Part shown: piece after piece, positions 1 through 11,164 of the stretch | Layout: every line of letters starts with the position of its first letter | How positions within the stretch are numbered: position 1 is the first letter of the stretch | Notes under the pieces: model-generated | Databases searched by the model: none | What the model saw: only the letters and a program-made list of their open reading frames with translations | What the model was told of the DNA's origin: nothing | Program-made: the position numbers and the translations under genes | From: Lactuca virosa | Lineage: Eukaryota; Streptophyta; Magnoliopsida; Asterales; Asteraceae | Length of the DNA: 64,000 nucleotides | Direction of reading: 5' to 3' | Assembly (NCBI GenBank): GCA_928212115.1 | Contig: CAKMRJ010005412.1 | Location: 254,913,789 to 254,977,788 of the forward strand

Positions 1-746
1 GTTTTGAAAGTGTGTGTGTGTGTGTGTTTGTTTCTTGCTCTCGGCCGAATGGAAGAAAAGAGAGAGAGAAGAGAGAGGTGAAGATAAGATGGATACCTAG
101 ATGCATGAGATTTATGGAGTACTTAGTGGTTAATTTGCATGGAAGTCCATCATGCAATAATGATGTGTCTAGTGCTAGTTAATCCTCTTATTATTTATTT
201 TACATGGGCCGAGAATTGGGCTAGGAGAAAGGAAGTGGATTAGTTTGGGCCACTCCTTGACTTAGCTTAAAATCATGAGGCCCAAATGAGTATTTTTCGG
301 TCCATTGGGCCCCTTTGGGCATTCACGGCCCAATTGAAGTCTATTAGGGTGAATGGAATCATTTATGGCCCATTAGGATTAACATGAACCATTTTAGGCC
401 CACATGGCCCAAAATGTTAAGTTTTATGAATGTGGGTCCAATTAGAACTCAATTAGGGTATTTAGGCCCAAAATAGTCGAATTGAAGGCTTATTGGCCCA
501 TTAGGCCCAATAGGAAAATCCTAGTCCATAATAAACTTGAACAGGGATTTTTAGGGTATTTCAACTCATTATTGACTATTTGAATACTTTGTATAGAGTT
601 TTGAACTTCACTTGTGAATCTTGATTAAGTTTGTTGTCACAAAATGAACATAGTGCGTAATATCAAGTTAGAGTTACAAGTATTATCATAGATGACGTTT
701 ACATGATCACAGAATTTCCTAGCAAAATGCCAGTTGTGACACATAT
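1..746. repeat. Degenerate non-coding repeat with simple-sequence stretches
   Basis: No gene is visible. A TG microsatellite lies at about 10-28 and a GA-rich stretch at about 56-80. From about 200 to 520 the words GGCCCA and TTGGGCC recur many times at irregular spacing, on both strands. A similar GGCCCA-rich stretch occurs inside a gypsy LTR at about 47500-47650, so this is probably an old gypsy LTR remnant without recognisable ends. That assignment is inference. Confidence 0.4.
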
Positions 747-1184
747 GAACTCTGCAGTTAAGCGTGCTCGGGCGAGAACAATTTCGGGATGGGTGACCCC
801 CTGGGAAGTTTTCGTGCCGGGAGCCCAAAGCGGACAATATTGTGATACGTGCTAGAGGGGGATGTTACAAATGGTATCAGAGCTGGGGCACGGGTCGATG
901 TGTTCGACGGGGATGTCGAACCTTATAATGGGGGGTGAAGGTGGGTTGCACCTGATCCCACATCAGCTTGGAAGGAGAACGAAGCATTTCCTTAAAAGGG
1001 GTGTGGATACCTTCCTTGACACAACGCGTTTTAAAGTCGTGGGGGCAGCAGATCCCATAAGAACTCTGCAGTTAAGCGTGCTCGGGCGAGAGTAGTACCG
1101 GGATGGGTGACCGCCTGTGAAGTCCTCATACCGAGTGGCCCAAAGCGGACAATATTGTGATACATGCCAGAGGGGGATGTTACA
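747..1184 (+). mobile_element. Cassandra-type TRIM retrotransposon with 5S rRNA-derived LTRs, 5' truncated
   Basis: Two direct copies of a 5S rRNA-like segment (747-816 and 1051-1130) are embedded in LTRs that both end GGGGGATGTTACA (869 and 1184). The first LTR is followed by a methionine-tRNA primer-binding site TGGTATCAGAGC at 872-883. The second is preceded by a purine-rich TTAAAAGGGG (992-1001) and starts TGTGGATACC at 1002. LTR plus 5S plus PBS plus a very short internal region without coding capacity is the definition of Cassandra. The start of the 5' LTR does not align convincingly upstream of 747, so its left end is diverged or lost. It encodes no protein and would depend on another element's enzymes. 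Confidence 0.85.
1051..1130 (+). promoter_or_regulatory. 5S rRNA-like internal Pol III promoter region in the Cassandra 3' LTR
   Basis: The segment matches the 3' two thirds of plant 5S rRNA, including the box A-like AGTTAAGCGTGC and the box C-like region around GGGATGGGTGACC. It is not a functional 5S gene: the 5' third of 5S rRNA is missing and it is fused to LTR sequence. In Cassandra such segments are known to retain Pol III promoter elements. Activity here is not shown. Confidence 0.8.
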
Positions 1185-1806
1185 GGTTTCCATGAATTGA
1201 ACAAGGTAAGAGGTTTCTTCTAGAGAACCTTGATAAGAGATCTTGTGAGTTATAAATTATATTAGCATATAAAATCATGGATATATGATATTCGATTAAG
1301 TACTTGTTGGATAGTAATTTATATTTAATGAAATGTTGATATATTTATAATTTACTCGAATGAAATTATATGAATGAAATGCTAGATTATGTTAAAATAT
1401 GAACATGTAATTCATTGAGTAAAATATGATAATGAAAATGAGAGCTAGCTACATCAGAGGATCCGTAAGGGATCCATAGAAATAATAGTGTTGATCCGTG
1501 AGGGATTCTTGGAAAGAATATTGTTGATCTGCAATGGATCATTTGGATCCGCAAGGGATCCATAGAAAGAATATTGTTTCGATATAGTCACTTATATGAC
1601 TAGGCAGATATTAGAATTTATGAGACAAGAAATTATTATGTATTATATGTTGTCTTATAATGTATTTATGATAAAGAAAAAAATACAAGGTTGGGTACTT
1701 CATTATTTAAGTACTTGATAGATAACAAGTTACGCTTAACTAGATGTTTATGTGTTTAGAGTGCCACTCAATGTGGGGATGAGAAAGAAATGTTATGAAA
1801 TGCTAA
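1185..1806. repeat. AT-rich spacer with imperfect GGATCC-bearing tandem repeat
   Basis: No gene is seen. At about 1459-1578 a 30-40-bp unit containing GATCCGYRAGGGATCC followed by ATAGAAAGAATATTGTT recurs three to four times with variation. The unit carries a short inverted repeat (GGATCC twice around a purine core). The rest is AT-rich and unassigned. Confidence 0.45.
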
Positions 1807-3466
1807 TGTAACGCTCGTATCCTCAGGTATGATTCTAAATGTTTAATTTTTCCATTTATTCATTTTGGGTGCCCTACACTGAGCGTAGGATAGCCTCCTA
1901 CGTTGGGCGTGGGTAAAATATTACATGCGTGGGTTTAATGCCCTATACTGGGCGTAGAGATATTTACGCTGGGTGTAGGAGCGCAACATTAAAACCCTAA
2001 TTGAGGGGTTGTGATCCCTATTTAAAGGCTCTAACTCCTTGAGGGCCTCTCCATGCTCAGCCTCCACCCTCTTACTCAATCACCTCGAAACCCTCGCCAC
2101 CTTGTAAGGGATTTCAAGCCTTAGTGTTTTTTTTGTGTGCATTTTTTGAAGAAGAAGTCCATTGGAAAGCATTTGTGAGCTCCAAGCTTTATAGATCCAG
2201 ACTTTTCACTTCATCATCCACCTCCAGGAGGTATAAAGCTTACATCTTAATGTTCATTATGATATATCTAACTAGCTCATGAGTTTTTATGCCTTTTGTC
2301 CCATAACCTTGGACTTTATGGGTATGAGTTAATCCATACCTTATGAGTATCATTTCTAGACGTTTCTGAGCTTGTAGAGTCATAAAAATTGGAACTTGGT
2401 CACTCTTATCCATCCATGCATGAGCTCTTGAGCATTAGAGTATTTTATAGACTTAGGGTTTGGCCTTGTGCTCTTTTTATCCATGCAAAGGTGTAAAGTT
2501 AGAGACTTTTCCCCTTAGGACGTTCATTAGGTTCATATTTGAGAAATGGATGGTTGGTCTTTGAGTATTAAGATATTAAAATTAAGTAGGTAAATCAGTG
2601 TATTATGTTGGGCGTAATCTTAGTTACGCTTAGCATAGCCTAATAATTCCCCGTTTTCCCATCAGAGGCTCTACAATAAGCATAGAGAATGGTGTTACGT
2701 TGGGCGTAGAAACAAAAGGTTGATTTTTTTTGATAAAAATGGATATTAGGTCAAATGGAGTGGGTTCTAGTATTGGAAGGGTAAAATGGTCTTTTACCCC
2801 AAGTGGAGTAACTATAAACGAAGACCTTTGAGTATGGATTATTACCTTAATTTATTATTAGGGTCTTATTGTGTATACGATTAGTGTGAGTAGTTCCAAT
2901 ATCGACAGCTCGAGCGTGAGATTTTTTTGTCTTCAGATTGAGGTGAGTTTTCTCACTATACTATATAGGATGCTAGTTGTCTTTGTGACTCTTGCATTAT
3001 TTATGTTGGGTTGGACCAATTTGTATGTTGGGATGGTCCCATTTGGATGTTGGGCTAGGCCCATTTGTATGTATGTTGGGCTAAGCCCATTTGCATGTTG
3101 GACTAGGCCCATTGGTATTTATGTTGGGCTGGGCCCACTTTATGTTGGGTTGGGTCCGTGGATATACTGGGTTGGGCCCGTTTGTATGTTGGGATGGGCC
3201 CGTTGTATGGTATGTGGTATTTTGGGGAAATCACTAAGCTTTGTGCTTACGATTTGTGGTTTAAACATTTTCAGGTACTTGCAGTTCCAAAAGGAATGCC
3301 TCTGGCTTGACTGAACAACATCCTCTTATGATTTTCTTCACCGATGATTTTTATTTTACTCTAATGATTGTGATACATTTTTACAATGATTGGTTTGAAA
3401 CACTTGATGTATGATTTGGTGGTTTTAAAAATGAAAAAAATTTATCAGTATATTTGGGATGTTACA
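1807..3466 (+). mobile_element. Ty3/gypsy LTR, 1,660 bp (element L1)
   Basis: Starts TGTAACGCTC and ends GGGATGTTACA, immediately followed by AGT and a methionine-tRNA PBS (3470-3481), so this is a 5' LTR in + orientation. Order inside: cassette C1 with GGGCGTAGG-type palindromic words (about 1864-1985); a leader-like region starting near CCCTATTTAAAGG; cassette C2 (about 2603-2712); an inverted repeat built on GGTAAAATGGTCTTTTACC (2779-2800); a GGGCTAGGCCC minisatellite, C3 (about 3003-3210); a block containing TTTTGGGGAAATCACTAAGC. The reading frame at 2871-3314 is only the minisatellite read through. No 3' partner LTR was found. Confidence 0.8.
3003..3210 (+). repeat. Minisatellite with GGGCTAGGCCC-type palindromes (cassette C3 of L1)
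   Basis: About eight imperfect copies of a 22-32-bp unit of the form TATGTTGGGCTAGGCCCATTTG, with variants GGGCTGGGCCC, GGGTTGGGTCC and GGGATGGTCCC. Several variants keep the arms complementary. It sits directly upstream of a conserved LTR block (about 3217-3250) that follows a different minisatellite in each related LTR of the window. Confidence 0.75.
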
Positions 3467-4581
3467 AGTTGGTATCAGAGCCTTGGTTTGACGGATGCGG
3501 GCGTACTCTCGGGTGTGTCTGAACTCAAAATGATGAATTGGTAATCTTTTAAAAATAAAATAAGTTTTCTAAAAAGGTTTTTACAAAGAAAGGGTTGCGA
3601 CGCGTGCAAGTCGAGCTCAAGTAAGTGATTCCCAAAATACCCATACACAAGTATTATGTTTAGTATGCTATTATGTGAATTACATGCTAGATTAGGGCTA
3701 AGGATACCTTCAGAAATCGCATGCTAGAATTGTCTAATTTGTGTGATGCGTTGTAGCCTAGGGAGGATTGGATGCTATGTATTACTTGGGATTTATGTCG
3801 GCAAAGTTAATTGCTAAGTGTATGCTTGTAAAATGGTATACGATTGGGATCATATAGCCCTAGAATGACCGATTTAGCCTTATTTATTATTCCTTCTCTG
3901 GTTGTGGCCTTAGTGTAGGATCATTTATTTGATAGTCTATGTGATCCCGTTTTGTGTATAGTTTACATGCATAAGGCAACCGACGGTGTTGGTAGAAGTT
4001 CCTTATAGTGTAGGAGCAAGTGAGATGAGGATTCCTAGGTGAGCTTATGAAATGTTGTAGCAAGTTATGTGTGTTATTTAGCATAAGGGTTTATGAGAAT
4101 TGCCATGGTTAAGTAACATAGGGGATTCAAGATGATTCTTGAGGAAAGTACGGATAGGTGTGGAAGGTAGTATTGGGCCCGTACTACTGAAAGCACAAGA
4201 TTTGTACTCGAATCAAGGAAAATCACTGAGATCCTAAGGAGCTTGAAAGAAAATGCTTTTATTCGAGGAAAATGATTTTCTAAAAATGTTATTTTGCAAT
4301 GATCGGAGGATGTGATGCATACAGTCGACCGGAGCTCAAGAAGTAAGTAATTCCTAATATACCCATATGACCTTGTATTTGTGTAATTAATTGTTATGCA
4401 TGCTAGAATGTAATTTGTAGATCTGTTCAAGAAGTTGCATGATAGAATTTCCTGACATATGTGATGCCTTATAGCCTAGAGATTATTTGTTGTGTGCTGC
4501 TAAAATTCTAAATTGATAATGTTATTTGCTAGGTGTATGTTTTAGAGTTGTAGATGATTTAGATTGCATAAACTTAGAATG
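3467..4581 (+). mobile_element. Gypsy untranslated leader of L1, rearranged, no coding region
   Basis: Begins with the PBS TGGTATCAGAGC (3470-3481). It contains leader blocks also found in other gypsy elements here, such as GTCGAGCTCAAGTAAGTGATTCCCAAAATACCC (3610-3643) and AAAGTACGGATAGGTGTGG (about 4145). After about 4235 the sequence jumps back to leader blocks already seen (a diverged GTCGACCGGAGCTCAAG copy near 4325), so the leader is partly duplicated. Gag and pol of L1 are absent. The next LTR begins at 4582. Confidence 0.65.
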
Positions 4582-6187
4582 TGTAACACATGTTTCTAGG
4601 TAAATTCCATTTTAAACCTTCAAATATCAAAGTTTTGCAATGTAAGCCTTGACGCTTGGCGTATGCGTGAGTATGTCGGGCGTAAGGCAGTAAGTGGATC
4701 ACAAAAGTTATTGAGTACACAGGACGTACACGTGAGTACGTCGGGCGTACTCATGCTACCCTTTAAACCCTAAATGTTTAGGGTTGTGTCCCCTATTTAA
4801 GCATCTTATTGCCTCTTGGACCTCCTTATGACCAGCCTTCATTCCTCTAAACCCTAAAATCGAAACCCTAGCCATTGAGAGTGAGATTTGAAGCTTTTGA
4901 GTGATTTTTGAGTGTTCTTGATAGTGAAGGAAGATCATTCAAGAAGTGGTGATGCATTCAAGCTTTTGGATCCAGAATCTACATCTCATTGTTCGTCTAT
5001 TGAAGGTATAAAGTTCATACTTTGGAGATTGCTTTGCTAGATCTTGCTTAAGCTTAGATTTATGTTCATTTTGTCCCACAACCTTGATCTTTGTGAGTAT
5101 GGAATACTCAGAGCATTTAACTTGTCCTTTCAGACGTTTGAGGGTGCATAGTGTCATAAAAATACAAGCTTGGTCCTTTCCTATCATCTATGCATGAGTT
5201 ATGGAGTTTTTGGTGATGTTAGAAGTTAGGGTTTTGGGATTAATCTCTCTTTAGCCATGAAAAGGCATAACGTCAAAGACTTTATGGATTAGGATATCTT
5301 TTAGAGTCAGATCTGAGGTTGGGGTAAAGTATCTTAATGATTAAGACCTTAAAAGTTGGATTTTGAGTTGAGACCATGTACGTCGAGCATAAAACTATGC
5401 TAAATTGCGAACCCGTTTTCTTCCAGCCTTGTGCTCTACGCCCAACGTAGAGCTGAGTACACCGCGCGTAAAAGTCAACTTTGTTGACTTTTGACTTTTT
5501 GACCTAATGTGATTATTGACCCATTTTGTGAGGGTTTTAAGTCTTGGAAGGGGCAAAATGGTCTTTTCCCCAAAATGTGGATCAGACTTGGCTTGGGACT
5601 AGTTGACTAAGGAAAAATTACCTTAATTGTTACTTAGGGTTATTTGTTGCAATTAATAGGCGAAGTCTAGTTCCAACAGTTCGGGTGTGAGTTCTATCAG
5701 TCTTCTGTGCGATGTGAGTCTTCTCACTATACTTGCATGTTTGGTAGTATATACGTGTTGACCAGTTGGTTCTTATTTTCTGTTACTGAGATATATGTTA
5801 CTGTGTGTACTGAGACTTCAGGTAGTCACCAGGATTGCTGATAACCCACAAGGCATGTTGTTTGCCCACTAAGACTTCAGGTAGTCTCCAGGGTTGCTGA
5901 TAACCCATAGTTGTTATCTGTGTTGTGTTGTATGTGGTATTTTAGGGAACTCACTAAGCTTTATGATAACAATTTGTGGTTTAAATGTTTTCAGGTTTTC
6001 TTATATTAAAAGAGAGGCATGGCTGAATTGCATCGCATCCATGGGATAGTTGTGCACATGATAACTTTTGATAATACTCTGATAAATGTTTTGATTTAAA
6101 TGGTTTATATAAGATTTTCTTAGTTGTGAATTGAATAAACACTTAAATTTTTAAATGAAAATTTGGGTTGAAATTCAGGGTGTTACA
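4582..6187 (+). mobile_element. Ty3/gypsy LTR, 1,606 bp (element L2)
   Basis: Starts TGTAACACATG, ends GGTGTTACA, followed by PBS TGGTATCAGAGC at 6191-6202. It shares the L1 scaffold: a C1 cluster here made of TACGTCGGGCGTA-type palindromes (about 4649-4754), CCCTATTTAAGC, a C2 cluster (about 5379-5471), a GGGCAAAATGGTCTTTTCCC inverted repeat (5550-5571), a C3 minisatellite of AGACTTCAGGTAGTC units (about 5810-5930) and the TTTTAGGGAACTCACTAAGC block. It is clearly homologous to but well diverged from L1, so the two are different insertions and not a pair. Confidence 0.8.
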
Positions 6188-6337
6188 AGTTGGTATCAGA
6201 GCCTTGGTTTGAGGGATTCAGGCATACTCTCGGGTGTACCTGAAATCAAACTGAGGAATTGGTAAAATTTTCTAAAAGAAAACGATTTTCTAAAAAAAGA
6301 TTTTAAGATAAAGGGGGGGGGGTTGTGATGCGTGCAA
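6188..6337 (+). mobile_element. Start of the L2 gypsy leader with PBS
   Basis: PBS 6191-6202, then the usual leader text up to the TSD TGCAA (6333-6337). The leader resumes at 8828 after a solo-LTR insertion; the sequence across the excised insertion matches the L1 leader. The leader then continues 8828-9450, 11165-11404 and into gag remnants at 26144-26715. Confidence 0.75.
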
Positions 6338-8822
6338 TGTGACATCCCCATTTTCACGGCCAGAAAAGACCGATTTTGTTTATGCTTTATAAAAATCAGA
6401 GTACCTCTTTTAATAAAAATGTTGCGGAATTTGTTCCCAGAAAAACATGATAAATACGTTATCAAAGTATTTCCAAAGAAATGTATTTTTATTCATTTTA
6501 AAACATTGGGATGTCATCGTCAATACAAAAACATAAGCATAAACAGAACTTACATTCATTATCACTACTGATCTTCACCTCTTTAATATCTCAGTGTAAT
6601 GTAACTTCATATCGACACCTGTGATACAAATAAACTGAGTGGGTCAGGTTGGGAAACCTGGTGAGTACATAGGGTTTTCAACCCACAATAATATAATTAT
6701 TATGTTTAATCATCAAACAATCAACCCAATTACCCATCCCCATTATCTTCTTTACTCTTAAGGATCTACCCTAAGAATCAAATATTTCTCGTTCATTCAT
6801 TCCTAAGGATCATCCTAAGGAATCGGCACGAAGTCCATCATCACCGGGGTTTAGGCACTAAGTCTGCATAGTCGCCAGGATTTATACAACAGGCACTAAG
6901 TCCGCATAGTCGGCAGGGTTTTGGCACCAAGTCTGCATGATCGCCAAGGTTTAGGAACCAAGTCTGCATGATCGCCAGGGTTTAGAGTACACCGGGTGAA
7001 CACATCGTTCACAACACCTACAGGTTGCAAGCCTGCTAGTGTTCCACTGGACTGTCTAGAATAGTCCGTGGTTGTCATCCATACTCTGCTAGATGACGGG
7101 GACATCATTTGGGAAAAAGGCTTCTCACATCATCCACCTCTCACCCTTACCTCATGGTCTATATCACCTCTCAACTCATATTTCATCTACCCATGTTTTA
7201 CCCAACATATTTTGTAGATATAAATACATATACAGTTTAAATCATATAAAACTTGTATAAAATCGTTTCTCCAGCATAGATAGCAAGTATACAGATAATA
7301 TGCACACATAGCATGTAATTTATATAAAATACTTCATATCTATGTGTAAGATTAAAGTAACTATGCACTCACCTGATTAGGTGGTGACTCGGCACTCGAA
7401 CAGCGCTTCGTTATCTCAAAATAATTTTTCCCTCGACAAAACCTAGTATCAATACCACTAGGGTTTAGTCTAACGTTAACCGCGACTAATTAATAGTTTA
7501 GCTATTATTATTATTATATAAGCGTTAAATAACACTCAATATAACTCATAATAATAGCCCAAATAATTATTTTAAGGACCTAATAACATTATTATAATTA
7601 TTTAAAAGTTATATTAAAAATTGCGTAGGCGTAGCTCACTTACAGCGGGTTTTCTTAAAAAAGTCAGGCTTCGCTTGGAGCAGCGTTTCCGAACCGAAAG
7701 ACCCTTTTTCTCGGGACTCCGGGAGCCTCGGGCTTCCTTCGGGTGCTAGGGGTTTTTTCCTAGGGTTTAGGGGGGGTTTAGGGGCTAGAGAGAGAAAGTA
7801 GAGAGAGAAAGAGATGATTTTTGGTGTGGAAAACTCGGCAGCCTCGCCCTTCTATTTATAGTCCGAGGCCTCGCAGGAACGCGCTGCGTTCGCTTGATCT
7901 ACGCGGGGTGTAACTTCGGTTGTACAACACGTGTTGCGGAGGGGCTGGGGCGACGTGTCCTGTTTTCGGACCACATGAAGGATATGAAGTACGCGCAGCG
8001 TTCCTTCGGACGCGCTGCGTTCAGCTTGTACGCGCTGCGCTTGCGAGCCAGGTGTCCGAATCCGAAGACCAGACCGTGATCAGCAAGCGACGACCCTGAT
8101 TGAGCCACGTCATCAACTTCACAACAGATTTTGCAAATTCAAACTCCGACTTCTAAAAATCATAACTTTTGCATACGAGCTCCGTTTTCGACGTTCTTTA
8201 TATCCACGCGTAGGCGGGAATGTACTCTATAACTTTCGTTTAGACTCCGTCAGCTAATTTTGATTCTATTTTAAAAGTTATATTTTTAACAGGCCTGGAC
8301 AGGGTTGGTCCGTTAAAAATTCATAACTTCTTCATCCGATGTCCGTTTTCGTCTGTCTTTTTAATTTACGCTACTATTAACGAGATCTTCGATTCTCGTT
8401 TAGGTTGTTTCGGCGAAAAACCGCTCGATCTTATATTCGAATTTTGGGCTGTACACTACTAAGCCGAAACTTCGAAAAATCATAACTTCTTCATACGAAG
8501 TCAGATTTGGGCGTTCTTTTTATGGACGCTCTTGGTTTAACGTATTCTACGACTTTCGTTTAGATCGCTAAGGCTAAAAGCCTCTCTATCGTAAATTCAC
8601 TATTTACGCTTCCCGATATCGTGTCGGTTCCGTCGCGAAACTTCGACGGGTCATAACTTCTTCGTTATAACTCGGATTTCGGCGTTCTTTATATGTACGG
8701 AAACCTTGAGACATATCCTACAACTTGGCTAAGATTATTTATTCTAAATAATCTTTTGTCGAAAAGTCATTTTCGACCCCTATTATCTCTAGATTGACTA
8801 GCCCGGATCTACGGGCGTTACA
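6338..8822 (-). mobile_element. Solo gypsy LTR, 2,485 bp, TSD TGCAA
   Basis: Perfect 5-bp duplications (6333-6337 and 8823-8827) flank a sequence starting TGTGACATCC and ending GGGCGTTACA with no internal region. Minus orientation is inferred from element E, which has the same LTR family next to a PBS. It includes a tandem array (about 6823-6995), a GC-rich palindrome cluster around ACGCGCTGCGT (about 7870-8046), and many dispersed ATAACTT words at regular spacing (about 8150-8700). Open frames at 7894-8108 lie in the palindrome cluster and are not genes. Confidence 0.85.
6823..6995. repeat. Tandem array, GGCACTAAGTCYGCATAGTCGCC unit
   Basis: Five imperfect 33-40-bp units, each beginning GGCACNAAGTC and containing a CATAGTCGCCAGG-like core. 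Homologous arrays with the diverged unit GGCACTAAGTCCATAGCTGCC lie at about 28145-28370, 33298-33370 and 33826-33950, and in reverse at about 40225-40350, always at the same place in the same LTR family. Confidence 0.75.
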
Positions 8823-8827
8823 TGCAA

Positions 8828-9450
8828 TCAGTCGAGCTCAAGTAAGTAATTCCCAAAATACCCATATGTGTTTTATGATTGATGTTTGATATGTGTATAT
8901 GAGAATTTCATGCTAGATTAGGGCTAAGGATCTGCTCAGTGTTGAATGGTAGGATGTCTGATTAGGAGAGATGCTTTATGCATGTTGTGTGAGCTGGTAG
9001 TGATGCATGCTAGTGGCTAGAGATCTTCAGGTGCTACTGAGATAGGACTATCTAATTATGCAATGCTTTTTGTTCTAGATGCTTGAATGTTGCCTGATTT
9101 GTGATTTGTAGGACTCACATTGATGTAAGTTAATTATTGCATGAATATGTTAAGTTACATGTTGTAAAGGTTAAATAATCTCAGATTGATTGATCTGGCC
9201 CTATTACACAACTCTTGTCCGAGTCTAACCGTTGTAGGGATGGGTCTTTTAGTCGAAGGATTGTTTAGGTTTTGTTACATGTAATTGTATTCGTGAAGTA
9301 GCCAGCTGACATTGATGGGAGTCCTTCAGCAGCTGATGACAGGGTGGGGTGGGAATCCTAGGAGAGGCTAGGAAGCGCTTTAGTGCGATTGGTGCGTTGT
9401 TTAGCAGATTTTGGAAGGAACCTTTATGAGGAAGTGACTTAGAGGATTCG
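8828..9450 (+). mobile_element. Gypsy leader of L2, continued
   Basis: Contains CAGTCGAGCTCAAGTAAG and CCCAAAATACCC as in the L1 leader, and ends in the TSD ATTCG (9446-9450) of the next solo LTR. Non-coding. It resumes at 11165 with ATGAGGAAAGTACGGATATG, matching the leader of element D near 46480-46500 (minus). Confidence 0.7.
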
Positions 9451-11159
9451 TGTAACATCCCGACTCCCAGTTATAAATTCAAATGTGTACCTTATGCATA
9501 TTGTCAGGGCAACTCGACGAGTTGAAGGCCCCAACTCGTCGAGTAGAGACTGAGATTGGCCGCGTGGTTTTAGAGCCAACTCGACGAGTTGGTGGACGGA
9601 ACTCGATGAGTTGGATCTGAGTGAGAAAACCTTAATTTTTAGGGTTTGCACCCTATTTAAAGAAACTTAAGTTCTCTACCCCGCCTCCCTCATCACCTTA
9701 TCACCTTGAGACAAACCCTAATCGAGCTATCTTCCACTGTGAGAGAGAGTGAGGCTAAGTGTGTGTGTTTTGGTGCATTCTTTGAAGGAACTTGAGGAGT
9801 AAAAGGCTTGGAACAATAAGGAGTCTTTAGATCCGGCATCCACCCAGTAGTAGCAGTCATTTGGAGGTAAAAATCTTTTACCTTGATCACTTATTTGTTA
9901 TATCTATCCATTAGAGAGTTTATGGCCATTTCTAGCTTCTTCTCAGATCTGGACATTATTAGGCCCTTAAGGCCTAAAGATTCAAGATTTATCAAGCTTT
10001 GGCCAACTTCCATTCCTTAAACCCTTTTTTGAAGCTTTGTTTGGAAACCTTAGCCCTATATGCCATGCATGGACGTAAAGCTTGCAGCTTTACGTGGTAT
10101 TTCAACCTTAGAAGGCTAGATCTAGAGTTTGGGCTTTAATCTCACTTAATAACATCGGGATGAGAGAGGGGCTGAAGGAACTCGACGAGTTGCTTAGCCA
10201 ACTCGACGAGTTGGTTAGGGTTTTCACCGTTATCCTGGACGCTGTGAAAACTCGACGAGTGGTGAGACAACTCGGCGAGTTGAGTTGGACTTTCCCGATT
10301 TTTTTAAGAATAGGAGGAAATCGACGAGTCGCATAGATGCACTGGACGAGTTGGGTCAACATGGACTGTTGACCTAAGCGTTGACTTCCCTTGACTTTTA
10401 GGGTTTGGTCAAGTTGTGGACTTTAGAGACCATGGAGGGGTAAAATGGTCTTTTACCTTTCCGAGAATTAGTAAAAGGGGTTAGCTTAACATCTTTAGAG
10501 TTGTTATTATAAGGTGTTAATTAGAGATGATTATGATATATGTAGGCGGAGTCTAGACAACCGTTGAGTACGATACATACTTGCTTTACCTACGAGGTGA
10601 GTCTTCTCACTGTACTTACATGAGTGGTAATATTGTGTGACCAGAGGGTCTTGCCTGAGTTATTGACCGGAGGGTCTTATGTGCTTATACTGAGTTATGT
10701 GCTATCATGCATTCTGTCTTTGTTATTTATGTTGTATATTATTATGTGCCTTATTGAGTTAGGACCAGAGGGTCCAAACCGAGCTGTGAGATCAGAGGGT
10801 CCTCACTGAGATACAGGACTGGAGGGTCCAACCCGAGCTGTGAGAGCGGAGGGTCCTTATTGAGATATAGCCATGAGAGGCTAATTATTTGTGTATGGTA
10901 TTTTGGGGGACTCACTAAGATTTATGCTTACAGTGTTGTGTGAAATGTGTTTCAGGTACATCTCAGGATCGTGGGAAGGCGCCGACATGATTGTACACAC
11001 CAGCTAGTTGATTGTGTTTTCGAGGATTCTGGGATAATGTTAAACAATTTATTGTTTTGAGTTTGGAACAATTTACAAAGTTGGGTTTGAGAAATGTTAA
11101 ACTGTGTTTTTGTGTGGATTTAAAAATGAAAACTTTATTTGAAAATTTAGAGTGTTACA
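9451..11159 (+). mobile_element. Solo gypsy LTR, 1,709 bp, TSD ATTCG
   Basis: Perfect TSDs at 9446-9450 and 11160-11164 flank TGTAACATCCCG...GTGTTACA. C1 (9511-9614) and C2 (about 10178-10353) hold about ten copies of the palindrome AACTCGACGAGTT and variants (AACTCGTCGAGT, ACTCGGCGAGT). C3 (about 10640-10870) is a minisatellite of GACCAGAGGGTC units. The GGTAAAATGGTCTTTTACC inverted repeat is at 10437-10457 and the TTTTGGGGGACTCACTAAG block at about 10900. No internal region, so it is an LTR-LTR recombination product. Confidence 0.9.
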
Positions 11160-11164
11160 ATTCG

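Noticed and set aside
1051..1130. A genuine 5S rRNA gene
   Set aside because: The first third of 5S rRNA is missing and the segment is embedded in an LTR with PBS and partner LTR, so it is Cassandra.
2871..3314. 147-codon open frame with repeated WARPICMYVG-like text
   Set aside because: It is the GGGCTAGGCCC minisatellite of a gypsy LTR read in one frame; there is no domain and the repeat explains the pattern.
3470..3481. Possible tRNA gene fragment (TGGTATCAGAGC)
   Set aside because: It lies exactly after an LTR end, as a primer-binding site should, and no cloverleaf is present.
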